From positions 100,015,322 to 100,079,321 of the forward strand of contig OZ023274.1 of NCBI GenBank assembly GCA_964007475.1: a stretch of DNA of 64,000 bases, in the 5' to 3' direction. The notes under the pieces were generated by a model, which saw only the letters and a program-made list of their open reading frames with translations, did not search any database and had not been told where the DNA came from. The DNA is from Hybos culiciformis (Eukaryota; Arthropoda; Insecta; Diptera; Hybotidae). Numbering within the stretch: position 1 is the first letter of the stretch; the number at the start of each line of letters is the position of its first letter. A program made the translations under genes and the position numbers. Shown here piece by piece: positions 11,335-21,563 of the stretch.

Positions 11335-14300
11335 TTTTTTATTTTAATGTGTTATGTCAAACTGAAAGCATAAAATAAGCACTTGATATAAATATAAGTT
11401 AATAAATTGCAGCAATTAAAATTCATATATTAAAAATTTATAAATATTACGCTAAATAACAAACAAATAAAAACATAGCAGTGAGCACCACAGAACTAAT
11501 TGTTTCCAATAAAAGCTTATAATTGTTTTTACATTTTTCAGCAGAGATTTTAATTAAAAATTCACTCTCAAATTTTATTAACTTTTATTACTTGAAAAAA
11601 AAAATAAATAAATAATATGTATAACATATTTTCAGTATATAAAATTGAAATTTATTTATTTAAAAGAACATAAGAAATAATATAAAAATTTTGAAAATAT
11701 TTGGATCATTTCACATTATAAAGCTTTACACTAAAAATGCTTGATTAATTTATGTGCGTATATCTATTAGTGGAAATTTTAAAAATAGATATATAAGAAA
11801 GAAAAAAAATGAAAATTGTATAAAAAAATAAATAAAATCTCTCTGTGGTAAAATTAGATTGTGCAAAGCATAAATACATTTAATTTTATTTTTTTTTTTT
11901 CAAATGAGATGATGATGTAGATACATATATAATGTATGTATACATTTATATAAATATTTTAGTATATGAAAGAAAAGCTTAATTAAAAATTATGTTGTTA
12001 ATCATCATAAATTTTTTTTTACTTAATTTTATTTTTATTACAATAAAGACAATAAAGAAAGTTATGTTGCAATTAAGGTTAGACAAATATTAAATTCAAT
12101 TTTATAATGTTTTTTTTTTTCGTAACCCTTTTTGCAATATAACTTTTCGAAAACGTATACATGAAAACATTAGATACCGAATTTATCTAAGAACAGTTTT
12201 TTTAAAGATCTTAAAGACATGATTTAAAATTTTATTTAAAGTGTACACAAAATATCAAAAAATAAAAAATTAAATTTTAGTATAAATTATTCTTCGACAT
12301 TAATAATATATTCAAGCCAAATTGCTTCTACCGACAGTGTTGAACTCTTCTGAAATTATATAGGTATTCATCGATACAAAATTAACTATTTAAGTTTTTA
12401 ATTAAATTTAAGTAGATTATGTTTGTGTTAAGAAAAAAGATTAAATTTTTAATCCGTATTAAGGTTTTTGATGGAATTATCTTACGATTACCATGTTAAC
12501 TTAATAATTCAATTTCACAATAAAAAAATAATTTATACTAAAACTATAAAGAATTTTCTTAATATTAAAGTGAGATAATGTTATTAACTTTTATTTTGTA
12601 TAATATTGTATATAAAAAAGGAGATGATAGTACGAACATTAATTAATTGACTATTATCACAGTTTTAAACCTATTAAACACAATTAAGAATTCCTTTGCT
12701 TAGGATCATGAGATATAATTAAATTACATTACAATAACTTTAATAGTGTGCAAAATGTTATCATTATTTAGGAGATATTAAATGTTGTGGGCTCATTTTC
12801 AAATGCAAATTTGATCTAAAATCGATTGTACTTTTTTTAAATTTCACATTATCTTAAAAACATTATAAACAATAAAATAGAGGAAATGAATGCAAGTGTC
12901 AAAGCTAAAACTTTTATTTTGATCCTTCTTAGTCTTATTTTAAGAACTCACTTACAAGTTTCCTAAAAAGTATTCTAAAAATTATATTAAATATGAAAAA
13001 TTAAAACATATTTTTTACTGAAAAAAATGCATTTAATTCTTGCAATAAATGTATGTGACGTACACGATCACATTGTATCGTCTGTGTGTCCAATGCAATA
13101 GTATCATAACAAATGATGAATAAAGTGATCCATTTCGGAGTGAATGTAAAATGGGATACGTATAATGGATAGAACTGTTTGGATAACTTTTACCAAATTA
13201 AAAATGTTATATAATAATTAATTTTATTAAAAATCTTCTTATGTATATATTATTTCTTTTTTATTCAAATTACTCGAGTATTGAAGTTAATATAACTTGT
13301 GTTATATATTGTGACAATCATTTCATGTGTATTTCTAGAACTCTTTATTATTATTATTAAAATTTTTTTCTTCATATTAGTATCAGCCTGATTAAATGTT
13401 TTTCATTAATTTTTTTTATTATATTTTCATCATAAAGACACACAAAAAATGTTTATTCAGCATAATTATAAACATTATGTAATTTTTTTAATTTTTTTGA
13501 TAAATTTCACCCACTTGTTTTTTTCAGGTGAACATTTGTTTTATGTTTTTACTCTCATATTGAATAATTTATTTTGACTTTTCATATACATCATGATACA
13601 ATAATATGTGTTAAATAAAATTTTGTTCCTTTCACATAATGATTACATGTACCATTTATAACATTTTGAAGGTTTTTTGTTGTGGTATATTATTCTTTTG
13701 AATATTGTGAAAATATCCTCTTATTGCCTGATTGATTCGAATATAAATAATGAAAAAAATCTCTTGTTGCTTTCGTTTTATTAAATTCCTAATTCCCCCG
13801 GGTCTCAGATATATAAAAAAACTTATAATAATTGCAGGTGGAGAGTGTCATAAAAATCATCATGTTTTTGACCTTAATATCTCTAAGGCAAACCTTAAAG
13901 CTGGTTTAAAGACTAATTCTTTTTTCTCTAATAACATTAGAAGACTTTAATTAATATTTCTTCTTATTTGTATTTTTAATTTTTTAATTTACTCTTTCTT
14001 CTAATATTCACTCTCTTCCTTTACTAGGGAAACTTTTTACTAGGGAAACTATTCTTTGTGTTATGTGTTATGTCACTAGTGATTTCGTTATTTATCAGAA
14101 ACGAGACTTGTTCTTAGTGTTTAATGTTTTTTTTTTACATAAGTCTTTTTTTTTTTTTTCTGATGCTTGATTTAAGCATCGTTTGGTGGTTATACTAATT
14201 TTCCATTGCATGCTTCTTATCGAGCCAACTCCTCTCATATTAGCATGTACGTGAGACAGTGAGAGTGATGGTAAAGTTTTCTTGGCAATTTATTGCCTTG

Positions 14301-15190
14301 AAGTGCAGTGGTGTTAAAATACACCCCCAACTCAACTAAAATTATAACGTCACTCCCGATATAGTGTCAATTGACTTTATGACTCAAAAATTGAATAATG
14401 ACACTTCGACTCTTCATAAAAATCAAAATATGAAGGATCTTAAATTAATTAATTTTCTGCTTTTTGCAAATTGGTCCTATACGCTCTAATCGCAAGATTA
14501 TCCCGAATGAGACATATAGGGTTAATAGACTTTACGATTAAATTTTTTAGACATGAAGTTTATCGACGTTAAGTCCTTTTGACGTTATGACACCCCGCCT
14601 TATTCCATATATTAAAAAAAAAATTAAGAATATTCGTTAATAAAATCAAGTATTATGATCAGAATTGCGTTCATTTTTAGAGTAGTACTTCTTCAAATAA
14701 TAAGTTTATTTAATAAACCATAATCAAAGAAAAGCTTATGTTACTTGAACATATTCGTATAAAACAATAATGCTTTTAAAAAGTAATTTCTTTTTAATTA
14801 ATTTTACAAATATTTACTTTTAATATGTATCCTTCCTATGTATACGTTATAAATAATGTAAGTGAAGCATTAGCAAATGTAAATAAATATAAATTTTTGT
14901 ATGACATTATTTGTAAGGAGGGAATAATGCCAGTTGACTGAAAAAATTATTCCGTGAATATTTTATCATTTCGTTTTACAGCAATATCCAATACTTGAAC
15001 AAATTTAGATTGTATATATTTGACAATTACTTGTTAATATAGCGAATCAAGAATCTCAATTTTGGTTCTCCAGCTTTCTTGTTTCTCGCATAGCTGCTAA
15101 GAAGCGACGAAACGAAAGAAATAAGTGTTTTAATTTATATATAAATTTAAAATTTTTTTAATTGTATTAAATTTTTTTTTTTTTTTCTAG

Positions 15191-15436
15191 AGACGAGCAT
15201 CTCGACGTGCATCGTTAAGACGTGGTTCCATATCTGCTTTGCCACAGAAAACGCATGAAATACCATGGGATATCCTAGAACGTCTATTAATGCCATTTTT
15301 ATTTTGTCATGCTGCGGCCCTTATAACATCAACCGCTTTCAATGCATTTGATATTTCACATGCATCAACATTTGCTATGTTTGTATGGTTTGCTGTATCA
15401 ACAATTGGCGCTGTTGTTTTTTATCATTTCGTTAAG
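15191..15436 (+). CDS. Internal coding exon: Arg/Ser-rich tail plus two membrane segments
   Basis: The exon is bounded by a pyrimidine tract ending TTCTAG (15190) and a consensus donor GTAAGT (15437). It holds exactly 82 open codons, phase 0 on both sides, and is clearly richer in G+C than its surroundings. The product starts with a basic, serine-containing stretch (RRASRRASLRRGS) with several R-R-x-S matches to the protein kinase A consensus. A short polar linker with HEIPWD follows, then two hydrophobic segments, roughly residues 40-60 and 68-86 of the joined 90-residue sequence. The second contains FVWFAVSTIGAVVFYH, and the exon ends in VK. This looks like a cytosolic tail and a membrane hairpin of a multi-pass protein, but I do not recognise the family. 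The next exon is not identified; the candidate at 61736 would need at least one exon in between because its phase differs. Confidence 0.72.
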
Positions 15437-15616
15437 GTAAGTTTGCATTTTATTTAATAATATACTATTACTTTTCTCTAACTACAATTTTAACTATGAA
15501 ACAGTTCAATAAACTTTAAATTGCACGTACTTTGGTTACAAATTTAAAGATATACATATATAATAAATATTTTAATACCTGTTCATATAAAATATTAAAT
15601 TTTTATAGGCATTATT

Positions 15617-16549
15617 TTATGTAAAACAATGAACAGAATATCTTAAAACATATATGTATATATTGTAAAGGAAAAAATTGTTGCCATGTAAAGGAAAAAG
15701 TTTTATTATCATTTTCCTAACACCGATGTGTCCACTTATATTGTTACTATCATTATTATTATTATTACTATCTATTTCCAAAATAAGTTTTATTGCTTCT
15801 GTAAAAGTTTTTGGTTGTGCCGCTAAAATGACTGATTGTATGGGTTCTACTAAGTTTGTCTTAAGGCATTGCAGAGCAAATTTATCATTAACTTTTATTA
15901 TTACAGCTTTTGCGTCAGCTGTTTCATTTTTAGACTGTATCATATTTAATTCATTTATTAGCATTTCTAATTTTTCAGCATATTTTGTGGCTGATATTGA
16001 CCTATTCTTTCCTAATTGGTCGATTTCGTTGTGTATTTTAGTATAGGTTCTAGTGCTCATGAAATTATTATTTAAAATTTTTTTTAAATTTTCAAGTGTT
16101 GTAGGTTCTGTCTCATTTATAATTCGATTTTTCACCTTTTGTGATAATTTTATATTATAAATGAATTTTATTAATTTTTCTCTATCTGCTACTTTAATAT
16201 TATCGTGAATGTATTCCGTTATGCTTATGAATTCTTGCAATTTAGCATAGGAACCTTCGAATAATGGGATTATTTTATTTACATTTGCTATGTCAAAATC
16301 CATCTTATTATTTATGATTTCTATCAAGTAAGATTTAATTAATGTCACGTATTTCGAATACTCTGTTCTTAAACTTGTCTTCCCTGTTCTCAAATTTGAT
16401 TCCCTAACAGAGCTTATAAATAGCGATTTGTTGTAAATTACCTTAGTTAATTCAGCCTTTGCTGCAGAGATATTAAACTTTGTTTTTATTATATTATTGT
16501 AGAGTTCTTCTAATTGTTCAATTTCTTTTTGGAATTTCTCAAGGGTCAT
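15617..16549 (-). pseudogene. Truncated gag-like ORF of the LTR element
   Basis: 310 codons starting MTLEKFQKEIEQLEELYNNI. The product is largely alpha-helical and rich in Lys, Asn, Ile and Glu. It has the general look of gypsy/errantivirus capsid proteins, with the repeated pattern of helices and a segment like LKTNLVEPIQSVILAAQPKTFTEA in the last third (positions 16549 down to about 15800). There is no zinc knuckle, as in errantivirus Gag. After an Asn-rich stretch near residue 265 the frame runs into LTR-end sequence and host DNA, so the last 35 or so residues are not original. The pol genes that should follow are deleted. Confidence 0.62.
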
Positions 16550-17201
16550 GCTATGAAAAAATTCTTGTGTGCAAAATTTGAATTAAACCGAAAAATATTT
16601 TTAATTGATAATTTAATCATAGAGGGACAGAGAAAAAAAAAAATTTTTAGGTATAATTTTGTTGCTTCCTATGATAATTATTTAAAATCATTAAATATAT
16701 TTGGGTCATTCATTAATTTGTTAATAGGGTATTGAAAAATATTTTTTAGGGTCTTTGCTAAATTTTAATGCAATTTTAATATTAACATCTTTTTCTTTTT
16801 TTTTTTGAAATGTATTGGTACGGTATGCAAAAATTTTTATCTCTTTCATATATTTTTTTTTTGTAAAATATCTAGGTAGAATTATTTTGATAGACAAGTG
16901 TTCTTTTTTTTTTTTTTTTTGATAATAAATTTTATTTGAATATCGGGGTATTCATAATATAGTTTTATATTCGTAATAATTCTTAGAATTCTTTGGGGTA
17001 TTCTTGAGTAATATTCTTAATTTTTATAAGGTTTAACATTTGGAAATTTTTTCTTATGGTAATTTATAATACTAATAATTAAGTAAAATTTTTGTATTTA
17101 TTCATTATTTCTGTTTTACAATTAAATATTTTATAATTTTATAATTTAATATAAATTTTTAATTTATAACAAAATTTTTGTTTTTTTTTTTTTTGACAAT
17201 T

Positions 17202-17519
17202 TTATTTTAAATTTTTTGCGTTTTGTATGTGTTTAAGGTTTTTGTTAAACATTTTAGTTATTTTTGTTGAAGTTTTGTGTAAATGTCGGTCTTGTTTGAT
17301 TCTTCTTATTTCGTCTAGTATTGTTTTGCGTTGTGTCTTGTTTGTTTTAGTTTGTAAAATTTCTTGTAGTTTTTGTAATTCTTTCCGGAATTTAACAAGT
17401 TTCCCGGCACGTTGCCTCTTCTTTGGTTGCTGTTGTTCTTGCTGTTGTTGTTGATTTTGTTGTTGTCGTTCTTTATATTCTTGAATTGTAATTTTGTTCT
17501 TTTCTGGTTTTTGTTCCAT
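17202..17519 (-). CDS. Small basic Gln-rich ORF of the LTR element
   Basis: 105 codons beginning about 50 bases after the LTR. It has a Gln tract at about residues 20-31 (interrupted by N and E), a basic patch (PKKRQR), and a Lys/Gln-rich helical remainder that could form a coiled coil. It precedes the gag-like ORF by about 650 bases of A/T-rich sequence. It may be a leader ORF or the N-terminal part of gag cut off by a deletion or frame loss; I cannot decide. No catalytic motif is present. The complementary + strand frames are shadows of it. Confidence 0.5.
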   Translation of the reverse strand: MEQKPEKNKITIQEYKERQQQNQQQQQEQQQPKKRQRAGKLVKFRKELQKLQEILQTKTNKTQRKTILDEIRRIKQDRHLHKTSTKITKMFNKNLKHIQNAKNLK

Positions 17520-17551
17520 GTCTTGAATTCTGTATCATATTATAAATTTTG

Positions 17552-17569
17552 CGGTTTGCAGGATCGCCA
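17552..17569 (-). other. Primer-binding site of the LTR element
   Basis: Directly after the LTR end (ACA), the - strand reads TGGCGATCCTGC. A TGG start abutting the LTR is the standard position and form of a tRNA primer-binding site; TGGCGA-type sites are known in gypsy-group elements. I cannot name the tRNA. Confidence 0.6.
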
Positions 17570-18190
17570 TGTAAAGGAAAAAATTGTTTTTCCATATGTT
17601 AATGGAAAGTTTTTATTGACTTTCTTATTTATGGTTATTCATCTTATGATGGATCATGGGTTGGACATCTATGTTGTCCAAGACATCTAAGGCCTATTGA
17701 ATTCCCTATTCCATAATGACCACTAGCATGTCATTATGGAGATCCTATTGTCTAGGCTGTATTCAGCCGTATGTCCTATTAGAGCGGGACGCGCTTTCGT
17801 TTTGGCTGTATTCAGCCGGTTATCCGTATTATATTGCTCGGAAAGCTATCTTACCTGTATTGTATAGCTCAGGGAAGCCGTTTATAGAAAGATGAGATTT
17901 GGTAAGAATCTGATTTAATTTTCTAATTTCAATCTTATTTATACAAAATCTTATGTACTAAAATTCTTATATTCTATATACAAATATTATATACAATTTA
18001 GTTTATATAATTAATTTTCTTATGTAATATAAAATAGTTTACTATGTCCTAATATGATTGGTTGCCCAATCAAATTAATTATAATTTACAGTAATTCTTA
18101 TTAAAATATAAAATTTTTGGGTTCAAAAAATAATTAGAATTTTTATAAATTTAGTTTTATTTTAACGTTAGTGATAACAATATCACTACA
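17570..18190 (-). repeat. 5' long terminal repeat, 621 bp
   Basis: In element orientation it starts TGTAGTGATATTGTTATCAC and ends TTTCCTTTACA. The A/T-rich first half is followed by a structured, GC-richer part. That part has two copies of GGCTGTATTCAGCCG (17755-17769 and 17804-17818), each a small hairpin, and a 10-bp perfect hairpin CCATAATGAC/GTCATTATGG (17711-17739). These probably shape the transcript leader. Confidence 0.75.
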
Positions 18191-19802
18191 ATATATTTCT
18201 GAAAAATATATTCCAGTATAATTTTTTTTTTTTTCCAAATTAAAAGAATGAAAATAAACCAATAAGAAAACCCAGGTTTTATTAATGTAATCACTCAGCT
18301 TTTTTCAAGTGTCCTTGGTTAAATTTCAATTTAACAAAAAAATAACATTATTTCATTCAAAAATTCCGGCACTAGCGTTTAATAAATATTAAAATTAAAA
18401 TATTCAAATCTTTTATTTTTTTTTTTATTTAACATAAATATCTTTTTTATGCTTAACATTATCTTTTTAAAAGAATTATTAAAATAAAGAGTGGTTCAAA
18501 AAAAATTGTTTTAAGTTGAGAATTGAGAGGAATCAACAAGCTCAATCAAACCATAATGTTGCGACTCTTTTATTGAATTCACAAGCCGCCGTTTACAACA
18601 CAAATTTTTGTAAATGTTCTCAGAAATTTAGGTTTATTAAGAGCATAATTCAAACCACGAAATACTACAAACTCCGGTCTCTGTCCTTTTCCAATTTTAT
18701 ATTTTTATTAAATTTTATATACCTAATAAGTTTTTTTTATTGTATTTGATTAATAAACTTAAATTTAAAGTTTCCAGGCAATCGAAAATCTATTAAAAGA
18801 AAAATTAATTATGATTAATGAAAATATTTTTCTTTTCTTTAGCATTACATACTTTATATAAATATGTATTATAGATTTATACAGATAATTATATTATTAT
18901 TTTAAAGTGGGAAGAATATTTTTTGATTTCCCTTCTTTTTTTTTGTGAACTCAGCTCAAGGAAAATCATAAACTGTAATGAACTAATTTTCTTTTTGCAT
19001 ATATGTACTTGTTATCAACAATAAAATCTTTGAAAATTGCTGAATTGTTATATGAAAAATAAAATAAAAATAAAATAATGAAATAATAAAAAAAAAATAA
19101 AATTAATGTTAGACAAAATTTTATGTTTTCCCACGCAAAATATTATTTTGAACAAAATATATAATGTTTGTATAAGAAAAATATATGTATAATAATGCTG
19201 CATATAAAATAATAAGCTATAAGAATTAGTCAAGAAAAAATTTTTTTTTTTTTTTTTGTGGAAACCAAATAATATATTTTTTTTTCGAAACGAAATTTAT
19301 GTATAATATTTAGTATTTTTTAAATGCTTAATTCTTAAATTTGTTGTTGTTGTTGTAAGAAAAACCTTCTGACATTAATCATAAGAATTACTGTCGTTCA
19401 TAAAAAGTATTCAAAAAAAAAACTAAATTAATAAGAAATAAGACTTTACACAATATATACTTTTTATTTGTTAAAAGCTATTCAATTTTTCCTCAAAAAA
19501 AAAAACTAATGGAAAATGTTTTTTTTTATATTGTATAGTGTGTACAACATCAAATCATTCTTAGTAATTGAAAATTAATATTCTTTAAAGTAATTTTAGA
19601 AATAAATAATATCAACTATTAGTGTTTAGTGTTTTTTTTTTTTTCTGTATTCTATATAAACCGGAAAATTTTTCTTGGGAAAAAAAAATGTTTCCCAAAT
19701 TTTTCAATCAATCACACATCAATAATATCAATTTAATATAAATTTTCTTACCACATTATAGTTAAAAAAAAAAAAACAACAAGAATAAAATAACCCAAAT
19801 CC

Positions 19803-20410
19803 GGCACTCCGAAATAATGTCGTCTTTTTTTTGTATAAATAATGTCGCTTTTAAAACGACATTATTTATCGTATGAAAAATGTCGTTTTTTTATCGTATG
19901 AATAATGTCATTTTTAAAACGACACTATTTATCATATGTGAGTAAAAAAGATAAAATATTTGTGAGGTAGACACACGGGGAAAGGGGGCAGCAGGGCGGC
20001 GGGCGGGCCAACCGCCCGCCCGCCGCCCTGCTGCCCTCCTTCCCGTGTGTACCTCACAATATTCGCGGTTATGTCAGTTCACCTACATTTTGTACGGCCA
20101 ACATTCGTTTTTACTCACATACGATAAATAGTGTCGTTTTAAAAATGACATTATTCATACGATCAAAAAACGACTTTATTCATGTAGAAATAATGTCGTT
20201 TAGAGCGACATTATTTATACGAAAAATAAACGACTTTATACATATGATAAATAATGTCGTTTTAAAGCAACATTATTTATACGGAAAAAAAAACGACTTT
20301 ATTCATATATAAATTATGACGCGCCTCAAAGCTACATAATTCATTTGTATGGTAGGAATAATGTCGTTTTTTCGTATAAATTATGTCCGTATAAATTATT
20401 TCGGGACCCC
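19803..20410. mobile_element. Foldback element with GC-rich central hairpin and 9-bp target duplication
   Basis: CCCAAATCC occurs at 19794-19802 and again at 20411-20419, a 9-bp duplication. The left end reads GGCACTCCGAAATAATGTCG and the complement of the right end reads GGGGTCCCGAAATAAT, matching at 12 of 16. Both arms consist of repeated AATAATGTCGTTTT / AAAACGACATTATT units, many of which are palindromic in pairs. The middle (19962-20057) is a hairpin of about 46 bp. Repetitive inverted arms and a 9-bp duplication are features of Foldback-type, Mutator-related elements. No transposase is present. Confidence 0.8.
19962..20057. repeat. GC-rich 46-bp-stem hairpin at the foldback centre
   Basis: Left arm GTGAGGTAGACACACGGGG continues as AAAGGGGGCAGCAGGGCGG and CGGGCGGGC. 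The right arm is the complement with two or three small differences, and the loop is only a few bases. The G-rich strand has five runs of three or more G separated by 1-5 bases, so it also meets the usual G-quadruplex pattern. The right flank has about 40 bases (from GCGGTTATGTCAG to CGGCCAACATTCG) that the left arm lacks. Confidence 0.88.
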
Positions 20411-21376
20411 CCCAAATCCCTGTCATTTATATATAAAAAAAGTATACCTATTTCCTTTTAAGGATAAAAAAACATTTTGTGGTCTCTACTATTCCGCTTG
20501 AAAATAGATTTCATGTACCACTTTTAGCCTTTTCAAAAGAAAATAGTTATGAACATTCTTAAAACCTATACTAATATAATGGTCAGTTACTTTAGCACTA
20601 GGTCACAATAAGTGTTTTATACTAAAATATTTGTATATTTCATTTAATGTCAAAGAATTTTTGTCAGTGTCAAATTATTTGAATACATACATAGTTGGAA
20701 AATTTTAGCCTTTTTATTATTCTTATTATATGAAAAAACATTTTTTTTAATGAATCATAAATAAAGTAGAATATGTACGAGTAAATAGAAAAATTTTTAT
20801 TTTTCATTTGGAAGAAAAAAGAAAATGCTTATTATACAAAAGTGACTGCTTGTTAATATTAATTAAGAATTTATTTATTATAATGTACTATATTTTATTC
20901 AGTTCATGCAATCGAAAATGTCGTTCACTTCTGGGAAAAATTTAAGAGATATATTTCAGAGATATGTATAATGTGCCAAGCCAGAAATTAAAAGTATTTC
21001 TTTATTGTTAAATGGCAATTAATTTTTAGTTTTTCTAGAATAATATCATAATTAATCCATTACTTTTTTTATTCCATTTTCGTTTATATTTTTACTTTAC
21101 AATTCCATTTTTGATTAATAAAAATTTTCACTTTTTAATAAATTTTTCTTAATTTGATTTGTATAAATATTTGATTATGAGGCCTTTGTACCTACTGCAC
21201 ATATTCATTAACACTTTTCTTTTTTTTAAATATGAACTCAAACTGATGGTTGGGATCGATGGTGGACAAATCTATATTAATCAACAATTTTAATAAAATT
21301 CTTTGCTTCCTTTTTTTTTTTTTAATTTTTTACTTACATAAATAACGAATATTTTCCAGTAAAATTGTTGGTAGGT

Positions 21377-21563
21377 ATACTTACCTTTGCATCGATTACT
21401 AAGTAATGCATTCAAAAGAGTGCATTACTTCTTCTATTACAAATTTTTAGAATGCATTACCATGGGTGGAAATGCAATGCAAAAGATATAATAAAAAAAT
21501 AAAAATAAAAGAAATGACAAAGAAACTGTCCATTACGTAGTAATGCAAAGAGTAATCCCTTAC
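21377..21563. mobile_element. Possible short MITE with imperfect terminal repeats
   Basis: TTTGCATCGATTACTAAGTAATG on the left (positions 21387-21409) is loosely complementary to CATTACGTAGTAATGCAAAG on the right. The interior has several more GCATTAC/GTAATGC pairs, including a hairpin at 21402-21427. Boundaries are uncertain and no target duplication was found. Confidence 0.4.

Larger units (their letters stand above)
2116..15190 (+). other. Proposed 13 kb intron; repeat-rich, no other gene supported
   Basis: AT-rich sequence between the two proposed exons. It holds inverted-repeat elements (2709-3189, 6272-6464, 6596-6818, 8695-8990, 9460-9678), a 31-bp tandem repeat, the compound satellite at 9694-10945, one assembly gap and a candidate smORF at 4977. 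Open frames of 60-90 residues here are low-complexity and rich in Lys, Phe, Ile and Asn, as expected by chance at this base composition. Confidence 0.4.
15664..18190 (-). mobile_element. Deleted LTR retrotransposon, gypsy/errantivirus-like
   Basis: Read on the - strand, the element has a full 5' LTR (18190 to 17570), a primer-binding site directly after it, a small Gln-rich ORF, a gag-like ORF, and then a few dozen bases of LTR end sequence at 15664-15700. The ends are TG...CA and the flanks both read ATAT or ATATAT (15658-15663 and 18191-18196), fitting the short AT-rich duplications of gypsy-type elements. Protease, reverse transcriptase, integrase, any envelope gene and almost all of the 3' LTR are missing, so it cannot move on its own. 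The class is inferred from layout and the gag-like ORF. Confidence 0.75.

Noticed and set aside
13750..13950. 66-residue frame in a slightly GC-richer patch
   Set aside because: No splice sites, no recognisable domain, and flanks look like old repeat sequence; not enough for a gene call.
14330..14610. Possible degraded MITE with TAACGTCA/TGACGTTA words
   Set aside because: The words are short and the rest of the arms do not pair convincingly.
15678..16046. 122-residue + strand frame over the gag-like ORF
   Set aside because: Antisense shadow of the LTR element ORF, hydrophobic only because of complementary codons.
17227..17690. Cys/Leu-rich + strand frames opposite the Gln-rich ORF
   Set aside because: CAA/CAG codons read on the other strand give Leu/Cys runs; not a membrane or toxin protein.
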